A stretch of DNA of 6,504 nucleotides from Treponema sp. (GTDB lineage: Bacteria; Spirochaetota; Spirochaetia; Treponematales; UBA12059), in NCBI GenBank assembly GCA_012517645.1, contig JAAYUR010000161.1:1-6504 (forward strand). The letters run 5' to 3'. The notes below the pieces were generated by a model. The model made no database searches. It saw only the letters and a list, made by a program, of their open reading frames with translations, and had not been told where the DNA came from. Every line of letters begins with the position of its first letter. Positions within the stretch are counted from its first letter, which is position 1. Positions 1-6,134 of the stretch are shown here, one piece after another. Both the position numbers and the translations under genes were made by a program.

Positions 1-1215
1 GTGAAGGTCCCTGTACGCCTGCCGAACTCCGTGGAACCCGGCACCGTATCCCTCGAGACGGAGCTTCGCTTCGCGGACGGGGTGCGGGCGGCACCGACCA
101 CGGGCGTCCTTTCCCTGGACCTGGTTCGCAGCCCCCTGGCGCAGATATTCCGCTCCACGGGCACGGCTGTGCTCTTCCTGGTCCTTTTAGCCGCGGCCCT
201 CGCCTTGATCGTCCTTCTGGTCGTCTACATACAAGGACTCCACCGCCGGGCGGAAGAGCCCGTCGTGGCGGCGGTCCTGGATGCGGAGGCGGCGGCAGCG
301 GAGGAGCGGAGGAAGACCCTGGGCTCCGCCCGAAGAGAGGAGACCGCCCGAGTCACCCAGGCAGAAGCCCGCGTCTATTCCGCCGACCTCGTCCCCGGCC
401 ACGTGAGCGACGAGGAAGCCCGCAGTATCCGGGAGGGCCTCGTACCGAAGCACGTCACAGAGGAGGAAGCCCGGGTCTACCGGGAGGAATCCGCTCCCAA
501 GCACCCGAGCGCCGAGGAGGCGCGGATCTATCGGGAGGCATCCGCCTCCAAGCATCTGACCGCTGAGGAAGCCCGGGTCTACCGGGAGGAATCCGCGCCC
601 AAGCATGTCTCCTCCGAGGAAGCCCGGGCCTTCGCGTCCGGCCGTTCCCTTACGGAGGAGGAAGCCGCCCGCTACCGGGACACTTCGGCCCGAGACGCCG
701 CGGACGTTCTGGCCGCGTTCGCCGCGGCCACCTCCCCGAACCGTCCGGTCCTCTCGGTCTCGCCCGTCCGCACCTCGGATTTCGTTCCCGTAGTGAAGCG
801 AACCGGTTCTCTGCGGGTCGAATTCCGGGTCGAGGACCAGAATCCGAACATCGGACTGCGAAACGTCCGGACGCTGCAGTCCGGGGGCAAGAAATCGATC
901 GGAGGCCGACGCAGCGACTTCCTGGTCTTCCTGGTTCCCGTCCCCCCGCGGGTCGCGGAGGTGTTCTTTGACGGAGAAGACCTTACGATCATCCCCCTGA
1001 AGCCCGAGTTCTTCCCCGAATACTCGGGCCCGATACAGGGCTGTCTTGGAAAACCGGTCCGGATGGTGAACCGGTTCAGCAAGGTCCTTACCCTGACCTT
1101 CAACCGCTATGTGCCGCCCGCGGATCGGTTGAACAAGATCCTCCGCTGTCTGGAGACTCCGGGCCTGCCGGCGATGAACGGCGAGGAGCCGGGGAAGAGC
1201 GGAGAAAGCGCCTAG
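1..1215 (+). CDS. Membrane protein with 17-residue tandem repeats and a possible FHA-like C-terminal domain (5'-partial)
   Basis: I do not recognise this gene by name. The frame is open from base 1, where a GTG is probably an internal valine. Residues 1-50 look like the end of a beta-strand-rich domain, with no signal peptide, so the gene very likely begins upstream. In order: beta-type segment 1-50; one strong transmembrane helix, about 55-77; a charged Ala/Glu/Arg-rich linker 80-121; five exact 17-residue repeats 122-206 plus a shorter degenerate copy 207-220; a variable linker 228-265; and a beta-rich domain about 268-375. That last domain has G296-K-K-S-I-G-G, then S305-D-F-L-V-F-L, then R317-V-A-E-V-F-F-D-G, spaced as in FHA domains but lacking the conserved Ser/Arg-His phosphothreonine-binding residues. 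HRR just after the helix suggests that the repeats and C-terminal domain are cytoplasmic (inferred). The gene converges on the minus-strand cluster with 2 bases between stop codons. That it is a real gene is well supported; its function is unknown. Confidence 0.85.
   Translation: MKVPVRLPNSVEPGTVSLETELRFADGVRAAPTTGVLSLDLVRSPLAQIFRSTGTAVLFLVLLAAALALIVLLVVYIQGLHRRAEEPVVAAVLDAEAAAAEERRKTLGSARREETARVTQAEARVYSADLVPGHVSDEEARSIREGLVPKHVTEEEARVYREESAPKHPSAEEARIYREASASKHLTAEEARVYREESAPKHVSSEEARAFASGRSLTEEEAARYRDTSARDAADVLAAFAAATSPNRPVLSVSPVRTSDFVPVVKRTGSLRVEFRVEDQNPNIGLRNVRTLQSGGKKSIGGRRSDFLVFLVPVPPRVAEVFFDGEDLTIIPLKPEFFPEYSGPIQGCLGKPVRMVNRFSKVLTLTFNRYVPPADRLNKILRCLETPGLPAMNGEEPGKSGESA
364..681 (+). 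repeat. 51-bp in-frame tandem repeat (17 residues x 5, plus degenerate copy)
   Basis: Five consecutive 51-base units begin at 364, 415, 466, 517 and 568. A 42-base degenerate unit follows at 619-660, then the start of another EA-x-RYR motif to 681. The consensus is EAR-V/I-Y-R-E-x-S-A-P-K-H-x-x-x-E. Each unit reads as a helix cap (Ser/Thr-x-Glu-Glu) and a short charged helix, broken at the Pro-Lys-His segment. The units are in register with no indels until the last one. The region lies just after the membrane anchor linker, so it may act as a spacer or a repeated binding surface (inferred). Confidence 0.9.
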
Positions 1216-1217
1216 TC

Positions 1218-2537
1218 TCACAGATCCGCGAGCGCCGCGGCCGCCCGGGTTCGGACGGATTCCACCTTGTCCGTTTCCGCCAGGGCCGCCAGCACGGTTC
1301 GGAGGGAGGCGACCTTGTTCTTTCTGACCCAGTCGATTCCGGCTATCCGGGTACCGAAGTCCGGGCTCTTGAGAACGTAGGCTTCCACAAGGGGCGCCGC
1401 GGCCTTGTCGGTCCCCTGGACCAGGGCCCGCTGGAAGGCCTTGAGCAGGGAGGGATCCTTCGATGCCGCCTCCGCCGACAGGGCCTTGTCCAGATCCTCC
1501 CGGGACCCCTCCGGATCCTTCTCCAGCAGGGCGGTAAAAGCGGCGACCCGGGACGGTGCGTCCGCCTTCCTGTCCTGGAGCAAGTCCCTCAGGAACTGCA
1601 GGTTCTCCCGGCCTCCCAGGGCGGCCAGGGCCTTTATGGCCTCGTTCTTCACGTTCCTGTCCGGATCGTTCCGCGCCCGGAACCGGATGAAAGGTTCCGC
1701 ATCCCGGATTGTGCGAGACACGGAGGCCTTGACCGCGGCCAGCCGTACGGCGGGTACGCTGTCCCGAAGGGCTTGCACGATGGCGGCCTCCGCCTCGGCG
1801 CCTGAAAAAACGCCCAGGGCGGTGACAGCGGCTCCACGGACCTGAGGATCCTCCCCGTTCGCCGCGCGGACCAGGGGCGGGACGGCCCGGGCGTCCTTGA
1901 TCTTCCCCAATGCTTCCGCCGCGAACATGCGTGTCGTCTTCTTGCCCGCCGTATCGTCCAGGGTTTCCATGAGGCTTTCCACGGCGGCCCGGGCCCCTAT
2001 CTCGCCCAGCGCCTGGATCACGTCCTGCCGAAGGGCGTCGGAGGTTTCATCGGACTTGTAGAGGTCCAGCAAAAGCTCGGATTCGGAGTCCCCCCCGGCC
2101 CTGCCTAGAAGTCGTACGGCCTGGGGGAGGTACTTGGGCTCCCGGGATTCCAGGATCTCCCGCGCCTCGGGTATTCCCTCCCGTGCCTTGACCGCCGAGA
2201 GATACCCCAGGGCCGCGTTAACGGACTGCGCGGACTCCTGGTCCCGTCCGTCCAAGAGGGCTACCGCCGCCCGGACCGCCCCGGGCCATTCCCGGAGGGC
2301 AAAAAACTTCAGGACGGCCTCCCGCAGCCGGGGGCTGCGGGACTGGGCAAGGACCTCGAGGAGATCCCCGTTGAGGGCGTCCTCCTTCTCGTTCTGCAGG
2401 GTGGTCACCAACTCGAGAAGTTCGGACTCGATCCCGTATCGGATCACGTCCCGCCGCTTTTCCAAGGCCGCGGAATCCTGGGCGGCAGTCAGGGCCGCCG
2501 CGAGCAGGAACGCTGGGACGAACAGGAACCTCTTCAC
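1218..2537 (-). CDS. Exported HEAT-repeat protein
   Basis: This encodes about 439 residues. The N-terminus is a clear signal peptide: basic VKR, a hydrophobic stretch FLFVPAFLLAAALTA, and a likely cleavage near A19 before QDSA, which predicts periplasmic or surface location. There is no lipobox cysteine. From about residue 135 to 310 the protein shows helical HEAT repeats of 30-33 residues, with recurring second-helix motifs: RQDVIQALGEIG (about 170), RMFAAEALGKIKD (203), VRGAAVTALGVFS (233), VRLAAVKASVSR (264) and VKNEAIKALAALGG (296). Weaker units continue to the C-terminus, ending RTRAAAALADL. HEAT solenoids are protein-binding scaffolds; no catalytic motif is visible. It is last in the cluster, 72 bases after tgt. 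I chose the GTG at 2537 because AAAGGA lies 8 bases upstream. An ATG at 2546 is the alternative but has no spacing from that site, and the upstream ATG-less extension to 2582 would spoil the signal peptide. The partner is unknown. Confidence 0.85.
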   Translation of the reverse strand: MKRFLFVPAFLLAAALTAAQDSAALEKRRDVIRYGIESELLELVTTLQNEKEDALNGDLLEVLAQSRSPRLREAVLKFFALREWPGAVRAAVALLDGRDQESAQSVNAALGYLSAVKAREGIPEAREILESREPKYLPQAVRLLGRAGGDSESELLLDLYKSDETSDALRQDVIQALGEIGARAAVESLMETLDDTAGKKTTRMFAAEALGKIKDARAVPPLVRAANGEDPQVRGAAVTALGVFSGAEAEAAIVQALRDSVPAVRLAAVKASVSRTIRDAEPFIRFRARNDPDRNVKNEAIKALAALGGRENLQFLRDLLQDRKADAPSRVAAFTALLEKDPEGSREDLDKALSAEAASKDPSLLKAFQRALVQGTDKAAAPLVEAYVLKSPDFGTRIAGIDWVRKNKVASLRTVLAALAETDKVESVRTRAAAALADL

Positions 2538-2545
2538 GCGCCCCA

Positions 2546-2551
2546 TCCTTT
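2546..2551 (-). promoter_or_regulatory. Ribosome binding site deciding the HEAT-protein start
   Basis: The minus strand reads AAAGGA here, then 8 bases, then GTG at 2537. The same site directly abuts the ATG at 2546, which is too close for efficient initiation, so it favours the GTG start. Either start leaves the signal peptide intact. Confidence 0.55.
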
Positions 2552-2566
2552 CGGCCCGGTTCTCAG

Positions 2567-2599
2567 CGCCGCCCGGGCGCACGGCGCCCTCGGGCGGCG
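2567..2599 (-). other. Strong GC-only hairpin between tgt and the HEAT-protein gene
   Basis: Arms 2567-2580 (14 bases) and 2584-2599 (16 bases) pair over 14 G-C pairs, with a 3-base loop and a 2-base bulge at 2590-2591. It starts 11 bases after the tgt stop on the minus strand and ends about 30 bases before the HEAT-gene start. No U-tract follows on the minus strand (the bases after it are GCTGAGAACCGGG), so it is not a canonical intrinsic terminator. It could be a partial terminator, an mRNA 3'-end stabiliser for the upstream genes, or a translation modulator. Its role is inferred; the pairing is seen directly. Confidence 0.7.
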
Positions 2600-2609
2600 G
2601 CTGGACCGG

Positions 2610-3737
2610 TCAGCCGCGGTATTTCGCATAGAAGGTCTTCTTGAACTCCGTAAAAGACCCGCTCTCAATACTATATCGGATACGGGAGACCAGGTCCCTG
2701 AGAAAGAAGAGGTTGTGGTAGGAGGCTAGGATGGACCAGAGGATCTCGCCGTTCTTGTAAAGATGACGGAGGTATGCCCGGGAGTATTGCCGGCAGACGC
2801 GGCACCCGCACTCCTCGTCGGGGGGGCCGAAGTCCCGTTCGTACTGGGCGTTCTTGATGACGATCTTCCCGGAAAAGGTGTACAGAAGCCCGTTCCGAGC
2901 GGTCCGTGTGGGGAGTACGCAGTCGAACATATCGATCCCGTTCTCAACGGCCGCAAGGATGTATTCCGGAGTGCCGATGCCCATCACGTACCGGGGTTTC
3001 GCGTCCGGCAGAAGGTCCGCGGAATACGCCAGGGTCTCCTCGAAGACCTCGAAGGGCTCCCCAACGGAGAGTCCGCCCAAGGCCACACCGGGCAGGTCAA
3101 GCTCCAGGATCTCCTCGGCGCTGCGGGCGCGGAGGTCGGGGAAAAAATTCCCCTGGACGATCCCGAACAGGCTGCCCCGGAAATCGCCCCTCGAGGACAG
3201 CCAGCGCTCCTTGGAACGGCGGGCCCAATCGGTGGTCATCCTCAACGCATCCAGGGCTTCCCTCTCCTCGGCTCCATAGGGGGTGCATACGTCCAGCTGC
3301 ATGAAGATGTCGCTGCCCAGGGCGGTCTGGATATCCACCGCGTCCTCCGGCCGCAGGACGTGACGGGAACCGTCGATATGGGATTGGAAGCGGACCCCCT
3401 CGTGGGTGATCTTCCGGAAGGGCGCCAACGAGTACACCTGGAACCCGCCGGAATCCGTGAGAAAGTTGCCCTTCCAGCCCGTGAAGCCGTGCAAGCCGCC
3501 GGCCTGCCGGATCAGCTCGTGGCCGGGCCGGAGGTAGAGGTGGTATGTGTTGGCCAGGATGATCTCGAAACCCATCTCCTCGAGGTATTCCTTCGGCACC
3601 GCCTTCACGGTCGCGTTGGTGCCCACGGGCATGAAGACCGGGGTGCGAACCTTTCCGTGGGGAAGATCCAGAACCCCGGTTCGAGCCTTGGTCCGCCCGT
3701 CCCGGGCGTGGATGGTGAATATCTCCGTACCGTGCAT
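2610..3737 (-). CDS. tgt: Queuine/preQ1 tRNA-guanine transglycosylase
   Basis: This cytoplasmic enzyme exchanges guanine at wobble position 34 of GUN-anticodon tRNAs (Tyr, His, Asn, Asp) for preQ1, a late step of bacterial queuosine synthesis. The product is 375 residues, the same length as the E. coli enzyme as I recall it. Motifs, numbered from the ATG: TDSGGFQ 94-100 with general-base D95; QLDVCTPYG with substrate-binding D149 and C151; GIVQG near 192-196; GGLSVGEP 221-228; and FDCVLPTR 271-278 with nucleophile D272. Zinc ligands are C310-x-C312-x2-C315 and H341. All key residues are present. The residue after D149 is Val, where many homologues have Glu. I place the start at the ATG at 3737 because AAGGAG sits 5 bases upstream. 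An in-frame TTG at 3755 would overlap the lptG stop and lacks such a site. It follows lptG by 14 bases. Confidence 0.97.
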   Translation of the reverse strand: MHGTEIFTIHARDGRTKARTGVLDLPHGKVRTPVFMPVGTNATVKAVPKEYLEEMGFEIILANTYHLYLRPGHELIRQAGGLHGFTGWKGNFLTDSGGFQVYSLAPFRKITHEGVRFQSHIDGSRHVLRPEDAVDIQTALGSDIFMQLDVCTPYGAEEREALDALRMTTDWARRSKERWLSSRGDFRGSLFGIVQGNFFPDLRARSAEEILELDLPGVALGGLSVGEPFEVFEETLAYSADLLPDAKPRYVMGIGTPEYILAAVENGIDMFDCVLPTRTARNGLLYTFSGKIVIKNAQYERDFGPPDEECGCRVCRQYSRAYLRHLYKNGEILWSILASYHNLFFLRDLVSRIRYSIESGSFTEFKKTFYAKYRG

Positions 3738-3742
3738 CGCGA

Positions 3743-3748
3743 CTCCTT
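3743..3748 (-). promoter_or_regulatory. Ribosome binding site of tgt
   Basis: The minus strand reads AAGGAG, five bases before the ATG at 3737. It is the best Shine-Dalgarno match I saw among the cluster's starts. It fixes the tgt start and rules out the TTG six codons upstream. Confidence 0.85.
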
Positions 3749-3751
3749 GGC

Positions 3752-4837
3752 TCAAGTATGGGCTGTCCGGAAAAGGAGTATCCCCAGGACCAGGAAGAAC
3801 ACAACCGGCGCGGCGGCCCCGGCGATCGGCGAGACCAGGGCCAGCCGGGCCAGGAGCAGGGAAACCATCCTGATCACATAGTAGACCGTAGACGCGGTCA
3901 GGCTGAGCAACAGGCTCGACAGCAGGATGTTCTTTCGCAGACGGCCCCCGGCGCCGATGGACAGGAGGGCCACGACCAGGGGCGTCGCGGCGAAGGTATA
4001 CCGTTCGTACGCCTCCGCCAAGGCCCCCACGAAGGGCAAGCCCGCGGATTTCAGGAACAGGGCGTATTCAAGCGCCTCCTGTGTGTTCAGGTCTTCGAGG
4101 TCCTTGCGTCCCTTCCGGAAGGAGGCGGGAGATTCCGCGTAGTAGGGGGCGTTCCAGGCCGGGAGGAACCTCTCAAGGATCGAGCCGTCGGGTTGGGCGG
4201 TCCAGATCCGGACGTCCAGGAACTCCCATCGGCTCCCGTCCCAACGGGCCCGGCGCGCGTCGACCCGCTCCAGGAAGGTTCCCTTCGGGTCCCTGCGGAC
4301 CGTCGTAACCCCGGACAGGGAGGCACCCGGGTCGTCGAAGTAGTCCGCCGTCCAGACCACCCCCGTCGTGCGGTTATACAGGGCGATTTCAGCGTTGTTC
4401 AGGGTTACCGTCTGTCCCATCAAGGCTCGGGACGCTTCCTTTTTGAGGCGCAGCATGGGGAGGGCCGCGGAATCCTCGAACCAGAACCCCCCGGCGGACG
4501 CGAGTGCCGCGAACAGTAGTACCGGAACGGAAAAGGAAGCCAGGGAAACGCCGGACCCGTGGATCACGATGAGCTCGTTCGAGGTCTTGAGGACGCCGAA
4601 TCCGTAGGCCGTGGCAAAGAGCATGGCCGGGGCTATGGAGAGGGACAGGCAGCGCGGCAGGTACAGCCCCAGGATGCGGAAGACCTCGGCAGGGGAAGCC
4701 TCGTTCTGGATATACTTCACCAGGTTCGCGAAGAGGTCGATCAATTCAAAGAGGAGGGCAAAGAAGGCCAAGGATACCAAAAAGGCCGGTATCACGGCGG
4801 CCAGGACGTAGCCATGGAGAGTCCACCGGGGCTTCAC
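3752..4837 (-). CDS. lptG: LptF/LptG (YjgP/YjgQ) family lipid-export permease, second of the pair
   Basis: The product is 361 residues with the family's architecture: three transmembrane helices (about 10-33, 53-80, 100-120), a periplasmic beta-rich domain (about 121-265), then three more helices (about 280-298, 304-328, 334-356). The motif NELIVIHGSGVSLASF after helix 2 corresponds to the family's E-L-x-x-x-x-x-x-G coupling-helix region that contacts the LptB ATPase. In characterised systems LptF and LptG form a heterodimer with LptB that extracts LPS from the inner membrane and passes it to LptC and LptA. The start is GTG at 4837, 4 bases after the lptF stop, with a modest upstream site (GGGTAGGCGAG), so translation is probably coupled to lptF. 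Assigning this copy as LptG and the upstream one as LptF rests on gene order and is less certain than the family call. Its periplasmic part is shorter than that of its neighbour. Confidence 0.88.
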   Translation of the reverse strand: MKPRWTLHGYVLAAVIPAFLVSLAFFALLFELIDLFANLVKYIQNEASPAEVFRILGLYLPRCLSLSIAPAMLFATAYGFGVLKTSNELIVIHGSGVSLASFSVPVLLFAALASAGGFWFEDSAALPMLRLKKEASRALMGQTVTLNNAEIALYNRTTGVVWTADYFDDPGASLSGVTTVRRDPKGTFLERVDARRARWDGSRWEFLDVRIWTAQPDGSILERFLPAWNAPYYAESPASFRKGRKDLEDLNTQEALEYALFLKSAGLPFVGALAEAYERYTFAATPLVVALLSIGAGGRLRKNILLSSLLLSLTASTVYYVIRMVSLLLARLALVSPIAGAAAPVVFFLVLGILLFRTAHT

Positions 4838-4841
4838 TCGC

Positions 4842-6125
4842 CTACCCTACAGCCCGTTTGACCGCGAAGGCCGCTCCGCCGGCGACCAGGACGAAAACGT
4901 TCGGCGCCCACATCGCCCAGAATGGGGACATACCCTCGATGCGGTTCCCCAGGGTCTGGCCGCCGGCCAGCATGGCCCAGTAGAGGACCGCCACGAGCAA
5001 GCCGATCCCGAATCCTGCTGCCCGGCCTCCCCGGCGCGTGAGGGTGGCCAGGGGAAAGGCCAGGATCACGAAACAGAACGCCCCGGCGGGGATCGAGAAT
5101 TTCTTGAAATACTCCAGCCGGTAAATCCGAAGGGTCCGCTCCTCCGCAGCGGGAACCGAGAGTCCCGAGGCTCTTTCCAGGAGGGGCTTCATCTCGGATA
5201 ACGCCCGGGCGGCTGGAGTTTTTCCTTCCAGAGCCTTTAGATAGAGCTCCATAGCCTGTTCCCGGGCCTCCCGGGCCTCTTCCGATCGTCGGATCGACCG
5301 GGCGGTCGCGGCTTGCTGCCGTTCCCGAATCAGGGCGCCCAGATCCCGGGAACTCATTTCCCGGGGGCTGACCCCCAGGCTCATGTCGGAGATATCCCTG
5401 AGCAGCAGATTGTACTGCATCGATTCCGCCCGGGACACCTCGAAACGGCCGGGTCTCGCGGGATCGTTAGACTGGCTGAATATATCCGTCAGAGAAAGGG
5501 AGAGCACCCCGGGCTCCCCTTCGGAAAGCGTGCCCCTTCCAGCGGTGATCAAGCGTCTCTTTCCTCCCTGGGGAGCGTCCAGGATCAGGAGGTTCGAGAC
5601 GACCCCGTCCCGGGAATCCCCGGAGACGATGGTCAGACCCTCCCATCTGCGGGCCGAATGTGCCGTCAACTCCAGGGCCGGGGACGAGGCAAGGATCCTT
5701 CGGTACAGTCGGCTGAAATTCACGGTTCCCAGGGGAAGGAGGGCGTCGTTCATCACGAAGGAACCCGCGGAAAAGAGCATGCCCAGGACAAGAAAGGGAA
5801 GGAAGATCCGGGCGGGCGAAATGCCCGAAGACTGGAGGACCAGAAGCTCGGAGTCCGAGGACAAACGCCCAGCGGCCATCAACGCTCCCGTCAAGGAGGC
5901 GAACGGGAAGGCCAGGGCGAGGACGGCCGGAGTGGCGTACACTACGAGACGAACCACGTCCCAGACCGGAGCCCGTTTGGACAGGATGTCCTCGGCCATC
6001 AGGAGCATCTGGTTCGCGAAGAACACAAGGAAAAAGAAGGCGAAGGAGACCGCGAAGGCGAGCAAAAACTCTCCTAGGACGTACGCCTCGACGGTGCGAT
6101 GGCGGCTCCTCCCCCGGGTCCTCAT
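4842..6125 (-). CDS. lptF: LptF/LptG (YjgP/YjgQ) family lipid-export permease, first of the pair
   Basis: The product is 427 residues. Transmembrane helices lie at about 15-43, 58-80 and 104-124. A periplasmic beta-rich domain (about 125-250) follows, then a long polar helical stretch (about 255-335), then three helices at about 342-362, 368-390 and 402-422. Family hallmarks are SELLVLQSSGISPARIF (92-108) after helix 2 and LEYFKKFSIPAGAFCFVILAFPLA (337-360) leading into helix 4. It would pair with the following lptG product and an LptB ATPase encoded elsewhere to move LPS or a related lipid from the inner membrane. The ATG start at 6125 is preceded by GAGGA 4 bases upstream. The in-frame GTG at 6197 would overlap dut by about 65 bases and add a non-membrane leader, so I rejected it. 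The extra helical segment before helix 4 makes this copy longer than its partner. Confidence 0.9.
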   Translation of the reverse strand: MRTRGRSRHRTVEAYVLGEFLLAFAVSFAFFFLVFFANQMLLMAEDILSKRAPVWDVVRLVVYATPAVLALAFPFASLTGALMAAGRLSSDSELLVLQSSGISPARIFLPFLVLGMLFSAGSFVMNDALLPLGTVNFSRLYRRILASSPALELTAHSARRWEGLTIVSGDSRDGVVSNLLILDAPQGGKRRLITAGRGTLSEGEPGVLSLSLTDIFSQSNDPARPGRFEVSRAESMQYNLLLRDISDMSLGVSPREMSSRDLGALIRERQQAATARSIRRSEEAREAREQAMELYLKALEGKTPAARALSEMKPLLERASGLSVPAAEERTLRIYRLEYFKKFSIPAGAFCFVILAFPLATLTRRGGRAAGFGIGLLVAVLYWAMLAGGQTLGNRIEGMSPFWAMWAPNVFVLVAGGAAFAVKRAVG

Positions 6126-6129
6126 GGTA

Positions 6130-6134
6130 TCCTC
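6130..6134 (-). promoter_or_regulatory. Ribosome binding site of lptF, overlapping the dut stop
   Basis: The minus strand reads GAGGA, 4 bases before the ATG at 6125. It overlaps the last bases of the dut TGA stop codon (6133-6135). Terminating ribosomes therefore pass over the lptF initiation site, which suggests coupled translation. Confidence 0.7.

Noticed and set aside
187..1221. 344-codon open frame on the minus strand opposite the repeat protein
   Set aside because: It mirrors the plus-strand gene, has no recognisable domain, and its Gly/Arg/Asp-rich composition is typical of antisense frames in GC-rich DNA. The plus-strand frame has a membrane helix and phased repeats with silent differences.
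1226..1240. CCGCG/CGCGG stem near the convergent stops as a terminator
   Set aside because: It has only 5 pairs, lies inside the HEAT-protein coding region and has no U-tract on either strand.
3738..3755. TTG start for tgt six codons upstream
   Set aside because: It overlaps the lptG stop and has no good ribosome site, while the ATG at 3737 has AAGGAG at ideal spacing and matches the usual family N-terminus.
2763..3881. 372-codon open frame on the plus strand opposite tgt
   Set aside because: It lies antisense to an unmistakable tgt with all catalytic and zinc residues; no family features are seen in it.
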